Assembly (NCBI GenBank): GCA_028865235.1
Contig: CP114561.1
Coordinates: forward strand, 2,810,001 to 2,874,000
DNA from: Candidatus Manganitrophus sp.
Lineage (GTDB): Bacteria; Nitrospirota; Nitrospiria; SBBL01; Manganitrophaceae
Direction: 5' to 3'
Length of the DNA stretch: 64,000 nt
Positions 11,218 to 20,149 of the stretch are shown piece by piece (the first letter of the stretch is position 1; every line of letters begins with the position of its first letter). Position numbers and translations under genes: made by a program. Under the pieces are notes generated by a model. The model saw only the letters and a list, made by a program, of their open reading frames with translations. It was not told where the DNA came from and did no database searches.

Positions 11218-12675
11218 ATGCAAAAACATCCCTCCCATACGGAAGACTTGGCCGCTTCGGGCGCGCTCAGCAGCCGGGAGATGCTTTACGAAGGGCTGGC
11301 GCTGATCGCCGATCCGATCCATAATTACATCAGCTTCACCGTTCCTTTCGGAAAACGAGACGAGGCGACTGAAAAAGAGCTGATCGACTCTCGCTGGATG
11401 CAGCGGCTCCGGTATATCAATCAGCTCCAGTCGGCGCGCTGGGTTTATCCTTCCGCGGAGCATTCCCGGTTTGTCCATTCTCTCGGGGCGATGCATGTGG
11501 CGGGGCGATTCGCCCGCCACCTTTATCCTTCCCTCAAAGAGGTGATTCCAGGTGTTCCCTCTTATCCTTTTATCGAAGCGCTTCTGCGGGTGTCGGTTCT
11601 CGTTCACGACATCGGCCATGGACCGTTCTGTCATTTCTTCGATGATAATTTTCTCGACGAATTTTATTTGACTCACGAAAAACTCGGCCAGGCGATCATT
11701 CGGCAGGAGCTGGCGCCGATCATCCGGCGGATTCGAAGAAGCCCCGGCGGGGAGTTCGCTCCGAGGGAGACGCTCGATCCGGAACATGTCGCTTTTCTGA
11801 TTCACAAGGACAAAGATTTCAAGACGCCGGAAAGTTATCCCCGCTGGCTGGTGATGCTCAAGCCGCTTTTTTCGGGGATTTTCACCGCCGACAATCTTGA
11901 TTATGTTCTCCGTGATTCGTACATGTGCGGCGTGGCGATCGGCCCGGTCGATCTTGATCGCTTGATGCATTACACGTTCTTCACCGAGCAGGGACTGACG
12001 CTGCACAAGGCCGGACTCTCCGCCTTGACGATGTTCTTGAACGCCCGCTCGTATCTCTATTTCAACGTCTACTATCATCGGACCACCCGGTCGCTCGACA
12101 TGCACCTGAGAGATATCTTCCGGGAGACCCTCAAGGCGATCTTTCCCCACAATCCGCTGGAGCGGCTGGATGCTTATGTCGATCTGACCGATTGGTCGCT
12201 TCTTCTGGAGGTGAAGTCGTGGAAGGAATCCAAGTCCAAAACCAAGCGCTCCCTCTATGAAGAGTGGGAGAAGATCCTCCTTCGGGACGTGAAGTGGAAG
12301 ATGGCCTATGACACGAACTTTTCGATCGAGAAGGCCGAAAAGGGGAGATGGATTATGAATCCGGCCGATCTGGAGGCGGAGATGCGAAAGCGCCTTCCCG
12401 CCGAATTGAGCGACCTTCCCTTCCGGGTCGATATGGCGAGTCAGGATCCAAGGCCGATGAACCCGCTGATGATGGGGGAGCGCCAGGTCTATGTCTTTAA
12501 TCCATCAACGCGCGTCGTCTCCAAGGAGGCGCTCACCGAATATGTCGACTCCATTCCGGCCAAATTGATCCAGTGCCGCATCTTCGCCCTCAATCATGAC
12601 AACGACGCCCTGTTGTCCCGTATCGCGGAGGAGGCCCTCGCCGGTCTTCCTTCCAGCATCCAGACGAGCGTTTAA
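11218..12675 (+). CDS. HD-domain phosphohydrolase (dGTPase/SAMHD1-like)
   Basis: A 485-residue protein. The HD metal-binding pattern is visible: H87 in HSRFVH, H130-D131 in LVHDIGHGPFCH, and a later Asp in TADNLDYVLRDS. Around it are family-typical elements (DPIHNYI, RLRYINQLQ, ADNLDYV) of the YdhJ/SAMHD1-like HD superfamily, which hydrolyses dNTPs or other phosphate esters. The actual substrate cannot be read from sequence. The C-terminal third carries a basic linker (ESKSKTKRS) and a mixed alpha/beta region. The start at 11218 lacks a clear ribosome site; an ATG at 11281 (MLYEGLALIADP) is an alternative that keeps the whole HD core. Confidence 0.75.
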   Translation: MQKHPSHTEDLAASGALSSREMLYEGLALIADPIHNYISFTVPFGKRDEATEKELIDSRWMQRLRYINQLQSARWVYPSAEHSRFVHSLGAMHVAGRFARHLYPSLKEVIPGVPSYPFIEALLRVSVLVHDIGHGPFCHFFDDNFLDEFYLTHEKLGQAIIRQELAPIIRRIRRSPGGEFAPRETLDPEHVAFLIHKDKDFKTPESYPRWLVMLKPLFSGIFTADNLDYVLRDSYMCGVAIGPVDLDRLMHYTFFTEQGLTLHKAGLSALTMFLNARSYLYFNVYYHRTTRSLDMHLRDIFRETLKAIFPHNPLERLDAYVDLTDWSLLLEVKSWKESKSKTKRSLYEEWEKILLRDVKWKMAYDTNFSIEKAEKGRWIMNPADLEAEMRKRLPAELSDLPFRVDMASQDPRPMNPLMMGERQVYVFNPSTRVVSKEALTEYVDSIPAKLIQCRIFALNHDNDALLSRIAEEALAGLPSSIQTSV

Positions 12676-12704
12676 GCACCGCCTCTCCTCCCGTCCTGCG
12701 AGCG

Positions 12705-12733
12705 TTGACAAAAAGGGGGACATCTTCTATTCT
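12705..12733 (+). promoter_or_regulatory. Sigma-70 promoter upstream of mltB
   Basis: TTGACA at 12705-12710 and TATTCT at 12728-12733 with a 17-bp spacer, about 90 bp before the TTG start of the transglycosylase gene. A near-consensus match in an otherwise gene-free gap. Confidence 0.6.
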
Positions 12734-12823
12734 AGTTTTCTAGTTTCTATATTTTTCATGCGTCACGCGTTTCCCCTGACCAAGAACGGAAATCCGGGAG
12801 CGCCTTGAACGGGGGAGGGTTGT

Positions 12824-13885
12824 TTGGAAAGCCGAAGAATCTTTTTAAAATCGCTCTTCCCGCGGGTGCTCGGATGGGGCGCCCTCCTCTCGCTCGATCT
12901 TTCCCAGGCCGATTTGATCCTGGCCCACGCTGAACCCTCTTCTCCTTCTTCCCTGAATCTGGACGATCCGCGGTATGCCTCCTTAATAAAAGATCTGACA
13001 CAGCGCCATCAGTTTGGGGCCGCCGATTTGAAAGCCATTTTCGGCAAGGTGGTCCTTCAACCCGAGATCATTGAAAAATTTGAGCGACCGCCAGAGATTC
13101 TCCCTTACTACGCATACCGGAAGCGATTCATCAACGATGCCTTGGTCGTACGAGGACAGGCCTACCTTCAGGAGAACGCCGAAGTCCTTCAGGGAGTCGA
13201 AGCTGAATTTGGCGTTCCGATGGAAATCATCTGCAGTATCCTCGGCGTCGAAACAAAATTCGGTCAACCTGGGATCGAAAGGTACCGGGTCTTCGATATT
13301 TTGAATACCGCCTATTCCCTCTATCCACGACGAGAGCGTTTTTATCGGGAGGAACTGATCGCTTATCTTCTCCTCTGCCGGGAAGAGGGAATGGATCCGT
13401 TCTCCGTCAACGGTTCCTATGCGGGGGCCTTCGGGGTGCCTCAATTTATGCCGACCAGCTTTCGAAAACATGCCGTCGACTTTGATAAAGACGGGAAGAA
13501 AAATCTCTGGACGTCGAAAGAAGATATTTTTGCCAGTGTCGCCAACTACTTAAAAACATTCGGATGGAAACGAAACGGGTTGACCTATCTTCCGGCCCGT
13601 TTTGCGGGCGATTCTCCGGAAGCACTGAACAAGGTGGAGATGGGAATTCGCAAGACCATTCCGATCGCGAAGGCCGTCGAGTTGGGAATTCAAATCCCGC
13701 TCCCTGCATCGATCCAGAAAGATGAGTCGGTTTCGTTCGCACTCTATCAACCGCAGGAGGGGACGGAAGCGCTGTTGGCGCTCTTTGGAAATTTTAGAAC
13801 GATCGCCTCCTACAACTATTCTCTTAATTACGCGTTGGTGGTCTCCGATCTTTCGGAGATGCTGATCAAGAGAGAAAATTCGTGA
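12824..13885 (+). CDS. mltB: Lytic murein transglycosylase, MltB family
   Basis: A 353-residue enzyme expected to cleave the MurNAc-GlcNAc bond of peptidoglycan in the periplasm. The SLT_2/MltB fold is clear: the catalytic Glu in CSILGVETKFGQ, the YPRRERF segment, SYAGAFGVPQFMPTSF, and DKDGKKNLW before the ASVANYLK helix. The N-terminus (MESRRIFLKSLFPR followed by a hydrophobic stretch) is a signal sequence with a Tat-like twin Arg, SRRIFLK. The start codon is TTG, chosen because GGAGGG lies just upstream. Its stop overlaps the start of the next gene (GTGA), so the two are translationally coupled. Confidence 0.9.
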   Translation: MESRRIFLKSLFPRVLGWGALLSLDLSQADLILAHAEPSSPSSLNLDDPRYASLIKDLTQRHQFGAADLKAIFGKVVLQPEIIEKFERPPEILPYYAYRKRFINDALVVRGQAYLQENAEVLQGVEAEFGVPMEIICSILGVETKFGQPGIERYRVFDILNTAYSLYPRRERFYREELIAYLLLCREEGMDPFSVNGSYAGAFGVPQFMPTSFRKHAVDFDKDGKKNLWTSKEDIFASVANYLKTFGWKRNGLTYLPARFAGDSPEALNKVEMGIRKTIPIAKAVELGIQIPLPASIQKDESVSFALYQPQEGTEALLALFGNFRTIASYNYSLNYALVVSDLSEMLIKRENS

Positions 13886-14632
13886 AGATGCTTCTTTGGG
13901 CCTTCTTTTTCTTCTTTTCCTCACAGGGATTGACCTGGGGTGAGACGGCTCCCGAATCGGATCTGGCTTTTCTCCTGGCGGAGGGGGACCGGATGTATGA
14001 CACGCGCGATGAGGCGGGCCATTCCGATCGGGCGGTCGAGCTTTATAAAAAAGTTCTGGAAATCGATCCGAAGAACGAAGCGGCCCTCTGGAAACTCTCC
14101 CAGTCGTTTAGATGGCAAGGGGATATCGCTTCTTCTTCCGAGGAAAAACTCGGCCGCTATAAGGAAGGGGAGCGCTGGGCAAAGCGTGCGATCGAAGTGA
14201 ATCCCCAGAGCATCGGAGGACATCTGATGCTCGGCATCGCTTATGGACGGATCGGGGAGACACAGGGGGTCATGAAGTCACTTTCATTGATCTCTCCGAT
14301 CAAGAAAGAGATGAATGCCGTGCTGGAAAGAGATCCTTCCAACGATGTGGCGCATCATGTCCTGGGGGTTCTCTACCGGAAGGTCCCCGGCTTGATGGGA
14401 GGATCGATCAAAAAATCGATTGAGGCTTTGCAGGAGGCGGTCCGATTGAACCCTGCCAGCACCCCTTCCTATCTCGATCTGGCCAAGAGTTATCTGGAAA
14501 AAGGGGGAGAAAGAGAAGGCGAGTGCGACCCTGGAGAAACTTCTCTCGATTGACCACCCTTCGGATCGTGTCCAATCGAAAATGGATCGGGCCGAGGCGG
14601 AGAAGCTCCTTGCAGAGCTTCAATCTCCCTAG
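13882..14632 (+). CDS. TPR-containing exported protein (frameshift near C-terminus)
   Basis: The start is GTG (13882), overlapping the mltB stop. A signal peptide (LLWAFFFFFSSQGLTWG) is followed by several tetratricopeptide units: ...VELYKKVLEIDPKNEAALWKL..., ...WAKRAIEVNPQSIGGHLML..., ...EALQEAVRLNPASTPSYLDLAKSYLEKG. The arrangement resembles regulator-of-microtubule-dynamics-like or TatT-like TPR proteins, which act as scaffolds. The given frame ends at 14553. Removing one G from the GGGGG run near 14505 restores a natural C-terminus (KASATLEKLLSIDHPSDRV) to a stop at 14630-14632. Probably periplasmic, acting with MltB. Confidence 0.7.
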
Positions 14633-14639
14633 CTTCTGC

Positions 14640-14669
14640 TTGCAATCACCCCGTTATTTCGGGTAGAAT
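14640..14669 (+). promoter_or_regulatory. Putative sigma-70 promoter upstream of mdh
   Basis: TTGCAA at 14640-14645 and TAGAAT at 14664-14669 with an 18-bp spacer, 40 bp before the mdh ATG. Fair match, no other support. Confidence 0.4.
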
Positions 14670-14703
14670 GATCCCACTTCAGTCTCATATTCAATTAAAT
14701 TAG

Positions 14704-15644
<941 letters not shown>

Positions 15645-15734
15645 TCGCTCTATCATCCGAATTCTTTCCGCTTTAAAGCACATCTGTAGTAATATCTAAT
15701 CTAATTTAACGTCTTAAGTGAGGTCTTATTTTCC

Positions 15735-17044
15735 ATGACCAAGGTCGCCATTATCGGGGGGGGAGGGGCGGAACCGCCCTGGTCGAAATCTTACATAAAG
15801 ATCCCCTCGTAAAGGTCGTCGGCATCGCCGACCTCAATCCGGATGCCCCGGGGCTCGATCTGGCCCGGCGCCTTAAAATTCCGACGACGACCGATTATCG
15901 CAAGTTGATCCGAGACGGGACCGACCTGGTTATCGATGTCACAGGGAGCAAGACCGTTCGAGAGGAATTGGAGACAATTACCGGCCAGGTGGAAGTGATC
16001 GGAGGGCTTTCCGCCAAATTCATGTGGCAATTGATTGAAGAGCGAATTAAAAGCAAGGCGATGGAGGAGGTGCTTCGGGAGAGATATTCTTTCGAAAATA
16101 TCATCGGGAAAAGCGAGAAGATGCAGGAGGTCTATCGCCTTCTTCCCAAGATTGCAAAGACGAATTCGACCGTTTTGATCGAAGGGGAAAGCGGCACCGG
16201 GAAAGAGCTGATCGCGCATTCGATTCATCATCTCAGCCCTAGGGAGGATAAGGCTTTTATTCGCGTCAATTGCGGGGCGCTGGCGGAAGGCCTTTTGGAG
16301 AGCGAGTTGTTCGGCCACGTCAAAGGGGCCTTCACCGGCGCAATTACTCACAAACTGGGTCGATTCGAGTTGGCGGATAACGGAACGATTTTCTTGGATG
16401 AAATCGGAGATATCAGCCCGGCGACCCAGGTGAAGCTTCTTCGCGTGATTCAGGAAGGCGAATTCGAGAAGGTCGGTGACTCCCGTCGGGTTAAAGTCGA
16501 TGTTCGAATCATCGCTGCAACGAATAAGGATTTGAAAAAAGCGGTGGAGATGCGGGAATTCCGGCAGGATCTCTACTATCGGCTTCGTGTTGTGCCGATT
16601 CATCTTCCGCCGCTTCGGGAACGCAAGGATGATATTCCGCTTCTGGTCACCCATTTTATTTCCCGGTTTAATAAGGAGACCGGGAAAAAGGTGACTCATG
16701 TCTCGCCGGAGGCGATGGAGATCCTGATGGCCTATGACTATCCGGGAAATATCCGGGAACTCGAAAACATTATTGAACATGTCATGGTTTTCTGTTCCGG
16801 GGACACGATTCAGGCGGAACATCTCCTCAAGGATATTCAGCCCTCCCGTAATGACATCATCGGAAAAGTCATCGAAAAGGAAGATCCGCTAAGGGCGATG
16901 GAGCAGGAACTCATCCTGAAAATATTAAATCAAACCGGCTGGAACTATAAAAAAACTTCGGAAAGATTAAAACTCAGCCGAACAACCCTTTGGCGAAAGG
17001 TAAAGGAATATGCGATAGCTAAGCCGTCGGATGTTTCTTTTTGA
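15735..17044 (+). CDS. Sigma-54 activator with N-terminal Rossmann (NAD-binding-like) domain (frameshifted)
   Basis: An NtrC-family activator of about 436 residues with an unusual sensor. Adding one G to the G8 run near 15760 joins MTKVAIIGGGRGGTALVEIL to the open frame. The first roughly 100 residues are then a Rossmann domain: GGGRGGT glycine loop, acidic VGIADLNPD after beta-2, VIDVTGS. Next comes the AAA+ core with Walker A GESGTGKE, the sigma-54 contact motif GAFTGA, Walker B FLDEIGD and the R-finger region, then a Fis-type helix-turn-helix (LKLSRTTLWRKVKE). The sensor resembles NAD(P)-binding oxidoreductase domains, so NAD(H) or redox sensing is inferred. It lies between mdh and a sigma-54 promoter with two dyad sites, which is probably its target. 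Confidence 0.85.
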
Positions 17045-17049
17045 AACTT

Positions 17050-17064
17050 GTTTAAAAATGAAAC
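17050..17064. promoter_or_regulatory. Dyad GTTT-N7-AAAC, candidate upstream activator site 1
   Basis: A palindromic half-site pair (GTTT, 7 bp, AAAC) beginning 6 bp after the stop of the sigma-54 activator. The same spacing and sequence recur 92 bp downstream. The two 16-bp stretches are also inverted copies of each other with one mismatch. Likely an enhancer-type binding site; inferred. Confidence 0.5.
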
Positions 17065-17109
17065 GTTGTAGTATAAGTATTTGATTATAAGATTAAATAT
17101 TAAATAATA

Positions 17110-17131
17110 AAGAGTCTAAAAAGAGTCTAAA
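17110..17131. repeat. 11-bp tandem direct repeat, two copies
   Basis: AAGAGTCTAAA occurs twice in immediate tandem (17110-17120 and 17121-17131), midway between the two GTTT-N7-AAAC dyads. It spans about one helical turn per copy, so a protein could bind both copies on one face of the DNA. Function unknown. Confidence 0.6.
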
Positions 17132-17141
17132 GCGAATAGCC

Positions 17142-17156
17142 GTTTCTTTTTTAAAC
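17142..17156. promoter_or_regulatory. Dyad GTTT-N7-AAAC, candidate upstream activator site 2
   Basis: The second GTTT-N7-AAAC element, about 90 bp upstream of the sigma-54 -12 box. That is the usual distance for activators that reach the polymerase by DNA looping. Confidence 0.5.
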
Positions 17157-17222
17157 ATATTCCTTGCCAGGATAAAATTACATAAGTTTTTGATTTATAT
17201 AGTAAAAATAATTAAAAACAGC

Positions 17223-17240
17223 TTGGCACCTCTGTTGCAA
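17223..17240 (+). promoter_or_regulatory. Sigma-54 (-24/-12) promoter
   Basis: TTGGCAC at 17223-17229 and TTGCAA at 17235-17240 match the -24/-12 consensus, with exactly 10 bp between the invariant GG and GC. It lies about 47 bp before the zinc-ribbon gene and directly after a gene for a sigma-54 activator. Confidence 0.85.
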
Positions 17241-17286
17241 TCTATGAAGGTAAGTTCACAACGAACCTTTACTAAGGAGGCAACAG

Positions 17287-17487
17287 ATGAACTGCCCGAG
17301 ATGTACGGGGAATATGATCACGGAAGTCTTTGAAGATATGAAGGATGATACCGGCCGTATCTGTTTTTACGGCTACCGCTGTCTGATTTGCGGTGAAATT
17401 CTTGATCCGGTGATCATGGCCAATCGAGAAAATCGTCCTCATATGCAAGCAAGAAATCGAAAATTGATGGCCTCTTCAAGGGCATAA
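17287..17487 (+). CDS. Small zinc-ribbon protein, 66 aa
   Basis: A 66-residue protein with two CxxC knuckles, CPRC at residues 3-6 and CLIC near residue 37, separated by an acidic stretch (EVFEDMKDDTG). This is the layout of a single rubredoxin-like zinc ribbon. The C-terminus is basic, which may allow nucleic-acid or protein contact. A strong Shine-Dalgarno (AAGGAGG) precedes the ATG, and a consensus sigma-54 promoter lies immediately upstream, so expression is conditional. It is 44 bp ahead of the NuoF-type gene and probably in the same transcript. I do not recognise a named family. Confidence 0.75.
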   Translation: MNCPRCTGNMITEVFEDMKDDTGRICFYGYRCLICGEILDPVIMANRENRPHMQARNRKLMASSRA

Positions 17488-17531
17488 GCCCTTTCTAGAG
17501 GACCGTTTACCCTCGGTATAAGGAATCGATT

Positions 17532-18829
17532 GTGCAGAGCCGGCATATTTTGACCGATGGCGATCTTCCCCTCGAGCAGTTGTCGACGGTTCAGCCGATC
17601 AGTTATGAGGAATATCTTCGCCGCCGAGGCTACACGGCACTCCAGAGAGCGATCCATACCCTAGGGCCGTCCGAGGTCCTGGAAATGATCAAGCGCTCCG
17701 GGCTTCGCGGCCGCGGGGGCGCCGGTTTTCCAACCGGGAAAAAATGGGAGATGGTCGTTCAGCGGAAGGCTGATCGAAAGTACCTTTGCTGTAATGCAGC
17801 CGAGGATGAGCCCGGAACATTCAAGGATCGCTATCTCCTCCGATTCAATCCCCACCAACTGATTGAAGGGGCTATTCTCGCCGCGTTTGCCATCGGTGCC
17901 GCAGAGGTTTACCTTTACATCAACGGCCGTTATGAAGAAGAGATCGAATTTATGGAGCAGGCGCTCCAAACGGCGAAAGAAAAGGGACATTGGGAAAACA
18001 GGTTGAGGGAACCGCTTTTTCCGTAGAATTAAAGATCTCTAAGAGCCCCGGCACCTACGTAGCGGGGGAGGAAACGGCGCTTTTGGAGGTCGTCGAGGGT
18101 CGGTCGGCCAAACCACGCCAAAAACCGCCCTATTATCCAGCGATTCAAGGACTTTACGGCATGCCGACCGTGGTCAATAACGCGGAGACCCTGTCGAATG
18201 TCACGCACATCATTAGAGAAGGGGTCGATTGGTTTCGAACGTTTGGGACCGCGACTTCACCTGGGACATTGGTTTTTACCCTCACGGGCGATGTGAACCG
18301 GCCCGGCTTATATGAGCTTCCGTTAGGGACTTCTCTTCGGGAGCTAATTGAAGAGTATGGAGGCGGGGTCTGCGGTGGCAAACAGCTGAAAGCGGTCTTC
18401 CCAGGCGGGCCTTCTAATACGATTATTGCCGCCAATCAGATCGATGTGGCGCTTGATTTCGATGCTTTGAAGGCGATTGGATCGGGCCTCGGAACCGGCG
18501 CCGTGATCGTGATGTCTGAAGATGCCTGTATGGTTCAATCTGCGATCCAATATGCCCGGTTTTTTGCGAGAGAAAGTTGTGGCCAATGTCCCCCCTGCAA
18601 GCTCGGCACGGCCCACCTCTCCGAGATTTTAGAAAAGATCGAATCGGGCCAGGGAGATGAGAAAGACCTTCAGCAGATTGAACAGGTCTGTGGAATGGTC
18701 AAGGGAAGAGGTTATTGTTACCTATTAACAGGCGCTTCCATCGCGGTCGAGAGCATTTTTCGTCGCTTCAGGGAGGAGTACGTGGCTCACGTTCAGCAAG
18801 GGGCGTGTCCTCTGGTCGGAACGGCTTAG
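17532..18829 (+). CDS. nuoF: NADH dehydrogenase NuoF-type flavoprotein (frameshifted)
   Basis: A homologue of the NADH-oxidising subunit of complex I and of related formate dehydrogenase and hydrogenase modules. Visible motifs: GLRGRGGAGFPTGKKW and NAAEDEPGTFKDR for NADH and FMN binding, an SLBB region, and the 4Fe-4S ligands ESCGQCPPCKLG plus a later Cys. Start GTG 17532 with AAGGA upstream. The frame breaks at CATTGGG near 17990; one extra T joins the halves (KGHLGKQVEGTAF) into about 432 residues, the usual length. No NuoE or NuoG lies beside it, so it probably partners with subunits encoded elsewhere. It is likely under the sigma-54 promoter 290 bp upstream, which links it to the Rossmann-domain activator. 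Confidence 0.88.
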
Positions 18830-18834
18830 TTTTA

Positions 18835-18864
18835 TGTGCAATTTGCGTAAATTTTTGTTATAAT
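18835..18864 (+). promoter_or_regulatory. Putative promoter for the IscA/ErpA gene
   Basis: A perfect -10 TATAAT at 18859-18864 with a weak -35 (TGTGCA, 18835-18840), 18 bp apart, upstream of the GGAGG site of the next gene. Confidence 0.45.
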
Positions 18865-18900
18865 AAACCTACTTTTAAAAAAGAGACAGCGGAGGGAAGA

Positions 18901-19224
18901 ATGGTCACATTGACTGAAAGAGCCGGCTCCAAGGTGAAGGAAATCATGGAGGCCGAACAAAAGGCTGGATATGGGTTGCGGGTCTATGTCACCGGCGGCG
19001 GGTGTTCGGGGTATCAGTACGGAATGGCTTTTGAGGAAAAAGAGACCGAAGAGGACAGCGTCCTTGAAATGCACGGCGTGAAGCTCTTTGTTGATCCGTA
19101 TAGCGCGCCGATGCTCCAAGGGACAGAGGTCGACTATTTGGATAGTTTGCAGGGCGCCGGTTTTGCGATTAAGAATCCGAATGCCAAATCGACCTGCGGT
19201 TGCGGGTCGTCGTTCAGCGCCTAA
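18901..19224 (+). CDS. Iron-sulfur cluster insertion protein, IscA/ErpA family
   Basis: A 107-residue A-type carrier that delivers Fe-S clusters to apoproteins. The three conserved cysteines are present in GGGCSGYQYG and STCGCGSSF, with the family's usual spacing and C-terminal CGC. The start at 18901 (MVTLTERAGSKVKE) is chosen because GGAGGGAAG precedes it; an upstream extension of the frame lies inside nuoF and is not coding. It follows a gene for an Fe-S flavoprotein, but a promoter and a downstream terminator make it a separate single-gene unit. ErpA and IscA cannot be distinguished with certainty here. Confidence 0.92.
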   Translation: MVTLTERAGSKVKEIMEAEQKAGYGLRVYVTGGGCSGYQYGMAFEEKETEEDSVLEMHGVKLFVDPYSAPMLQGTEVDYLDSLQGAGFAIKNPNAKSTCGCGSSFSA

Positions 19225-19279
19225 CGTGCATTGCGCGCGTTTTCTGCTCCGATAAGATCGAAGGTACGATTCACTACGA

Positions 19280-19314
19280 AATGGGCCGGTTCTTCAGATC
19301 GGCCCATTTTTTTT
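19280..19314 (+). terminator. Rho-independent terminator after the IscA/ErpA gene
   Basis: Inverted repeat AATGGGCCG / CGGCCCATT with an 11-base loop, followed by a run of eight T. It lies 55 bp after the stop at 19224. Confidence 0.85.
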
Positions 19315-19339
19315 GTCTTAGCGTCGAGCTTAAGATTGC

Positions 19340-19368
19340 TTGACAGCCAGGGAAACGTTTCATATAAT
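19340..19368 (+). promoter_or_regulatory. Consensus sigma-70 promoter of the yceD-rpmF-plsX-fab operon
   Basis: Perfect TTGACA (19340-19345) and perfect TATAAT (19363-19368) with a 17-bp spacer, about 24 bp before the yceD start. It should drive strong constitutive transcription of the lipid operon. Confidence 0.85.
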
Positions 19369-19391
19369 GCGATTTTTTAAAGGAAAGAGGA

Positions 19392-19928
19392 ATGGAAATT
19401 AAAATTCACGATATTCCGGAGGAGGGGCTTCTCCTTTCTTATCAGGAGGACCCGAAAGATTGGGACCTATCGGAAAGCGGATTTACAATCAAAGGTCCTG
19501 TCCAGGTTCGAGTGAAGGCGGTTAAACATAATCAGGAAGAGGTCTACGTCCGAGGCGCGCTCTCTGCGGAGGTGAGTGCAGAATGCAGCCGCTGCCTGAA
19601 GCCTCTAACGAGTCGGGTGGAAGCCGACTTTCACGCCGAATATGTTCCTCGAAACGCGGTTCCGACCGAAGGGGAACGGGAATTACTGGAAGAAGATCTC
19701 GACCTTCTTTTTTATGAAGGGGATACCATCGATATCAGTGAGGAGGTGGAGGGCCAATTGATTTTGGCCACGCCGATGCGGCCCCTCTGCAGTGAAGAGT
19801 GCCGCGGCCTTTGTCCTCAGTGCGGACAAGATTTAAATCTCAAAGAGTGCAATTGCGTGCAGGAGATCCCTGATCCGCGCTGGGCTGAATTAAAGAAATT
19901 AACCGAAAAGAAATCATCGCCAAAGTAA
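19392..19928 (+). CDS. yceD: YceD/DUF177 family protein
   Basis: A 178-residue protein of the DUF177 family, linked in other bacteria to 23S rRNA processing or accumulation. Conserved cysteines are visible: CSRCLKPL in the middle and CSEECRGLCPQCGQDLN towards the C-terminus, typical of this family. An acidic stretch (ELLEEDLDLLFYEGDTID) precedes the second cluster. It is followed directly by rpmF, the arrangement seen across bacteria, and the operon starts with a consensus promoter. Start ATG preceded by GGAAAGAGG. Confidence 0.92.
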   Translation: MEIKIHDIPEEGLLLSYQEDPKDWDLSESGFTIKGPVQVRVKAVKHNQEEVYVRGALSAEVSAECSRCLKPLTSRVEADFHAEYVPRNAVPTEGERELLEEDLDLLFYEGDTIDISEEVEGQLILATPMRPLCSEECRGLCPQCGQDLNLKECNCVQEIPDPRWAELKKLTEKKSSPK

Positions 19929-19937
19929 GGAGAAGCA

Positions 19938-20120
19938 ATGCCGAATCCAAAACACAAAATATCGAAAGCCAGAAGAGACAGCAGAAGGACGCACAAAAAG
20001 CTCCAGGTCCCTGTCTATGTACTTTGTCCTCAATGTCATGAGCCGAAGTTGCCCCACCGCGCCTGTCTGAGCTGCGGAACGTATAAGGGCCGCGAGGTGA
20101 TTGCGGTCGAGGAAGTCTAG
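19938..20120 (+). CDS. rpmF: 50S ribosomal protein L32
   Basis: A 60-residue ribosomal protein. The N-terminus MPNPKHKISKARRDSRRTHK is basic and typical of L32. A zinc-finger pattern follows: CPQCHEPKLPHRAC and a final CGTYKGREV. Four cysteines make this the zinc-binding form. AAGGAG precedes the ATG by a suitable distance. Nine bases separate it from yceD, and plsX follows after 29 bases. Confidence 0.97.
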   Translation: MPNPKHKISKARRDSRRTHKKLQVPVYVLCPQCHEPKLPHRACLSCGTYKGREVIAVEEV

Positions 20121-20149
20121 TCTAACGGATCATTCCCGGTTGACATGTT

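Noticed and set aside
18715..18900. Upstream extension of the IscA/ErpA frame
   Set aside because: It lies inside nuoF in another frame and crosses a promoter; the ATG at 18901 has a strong ribosome site.
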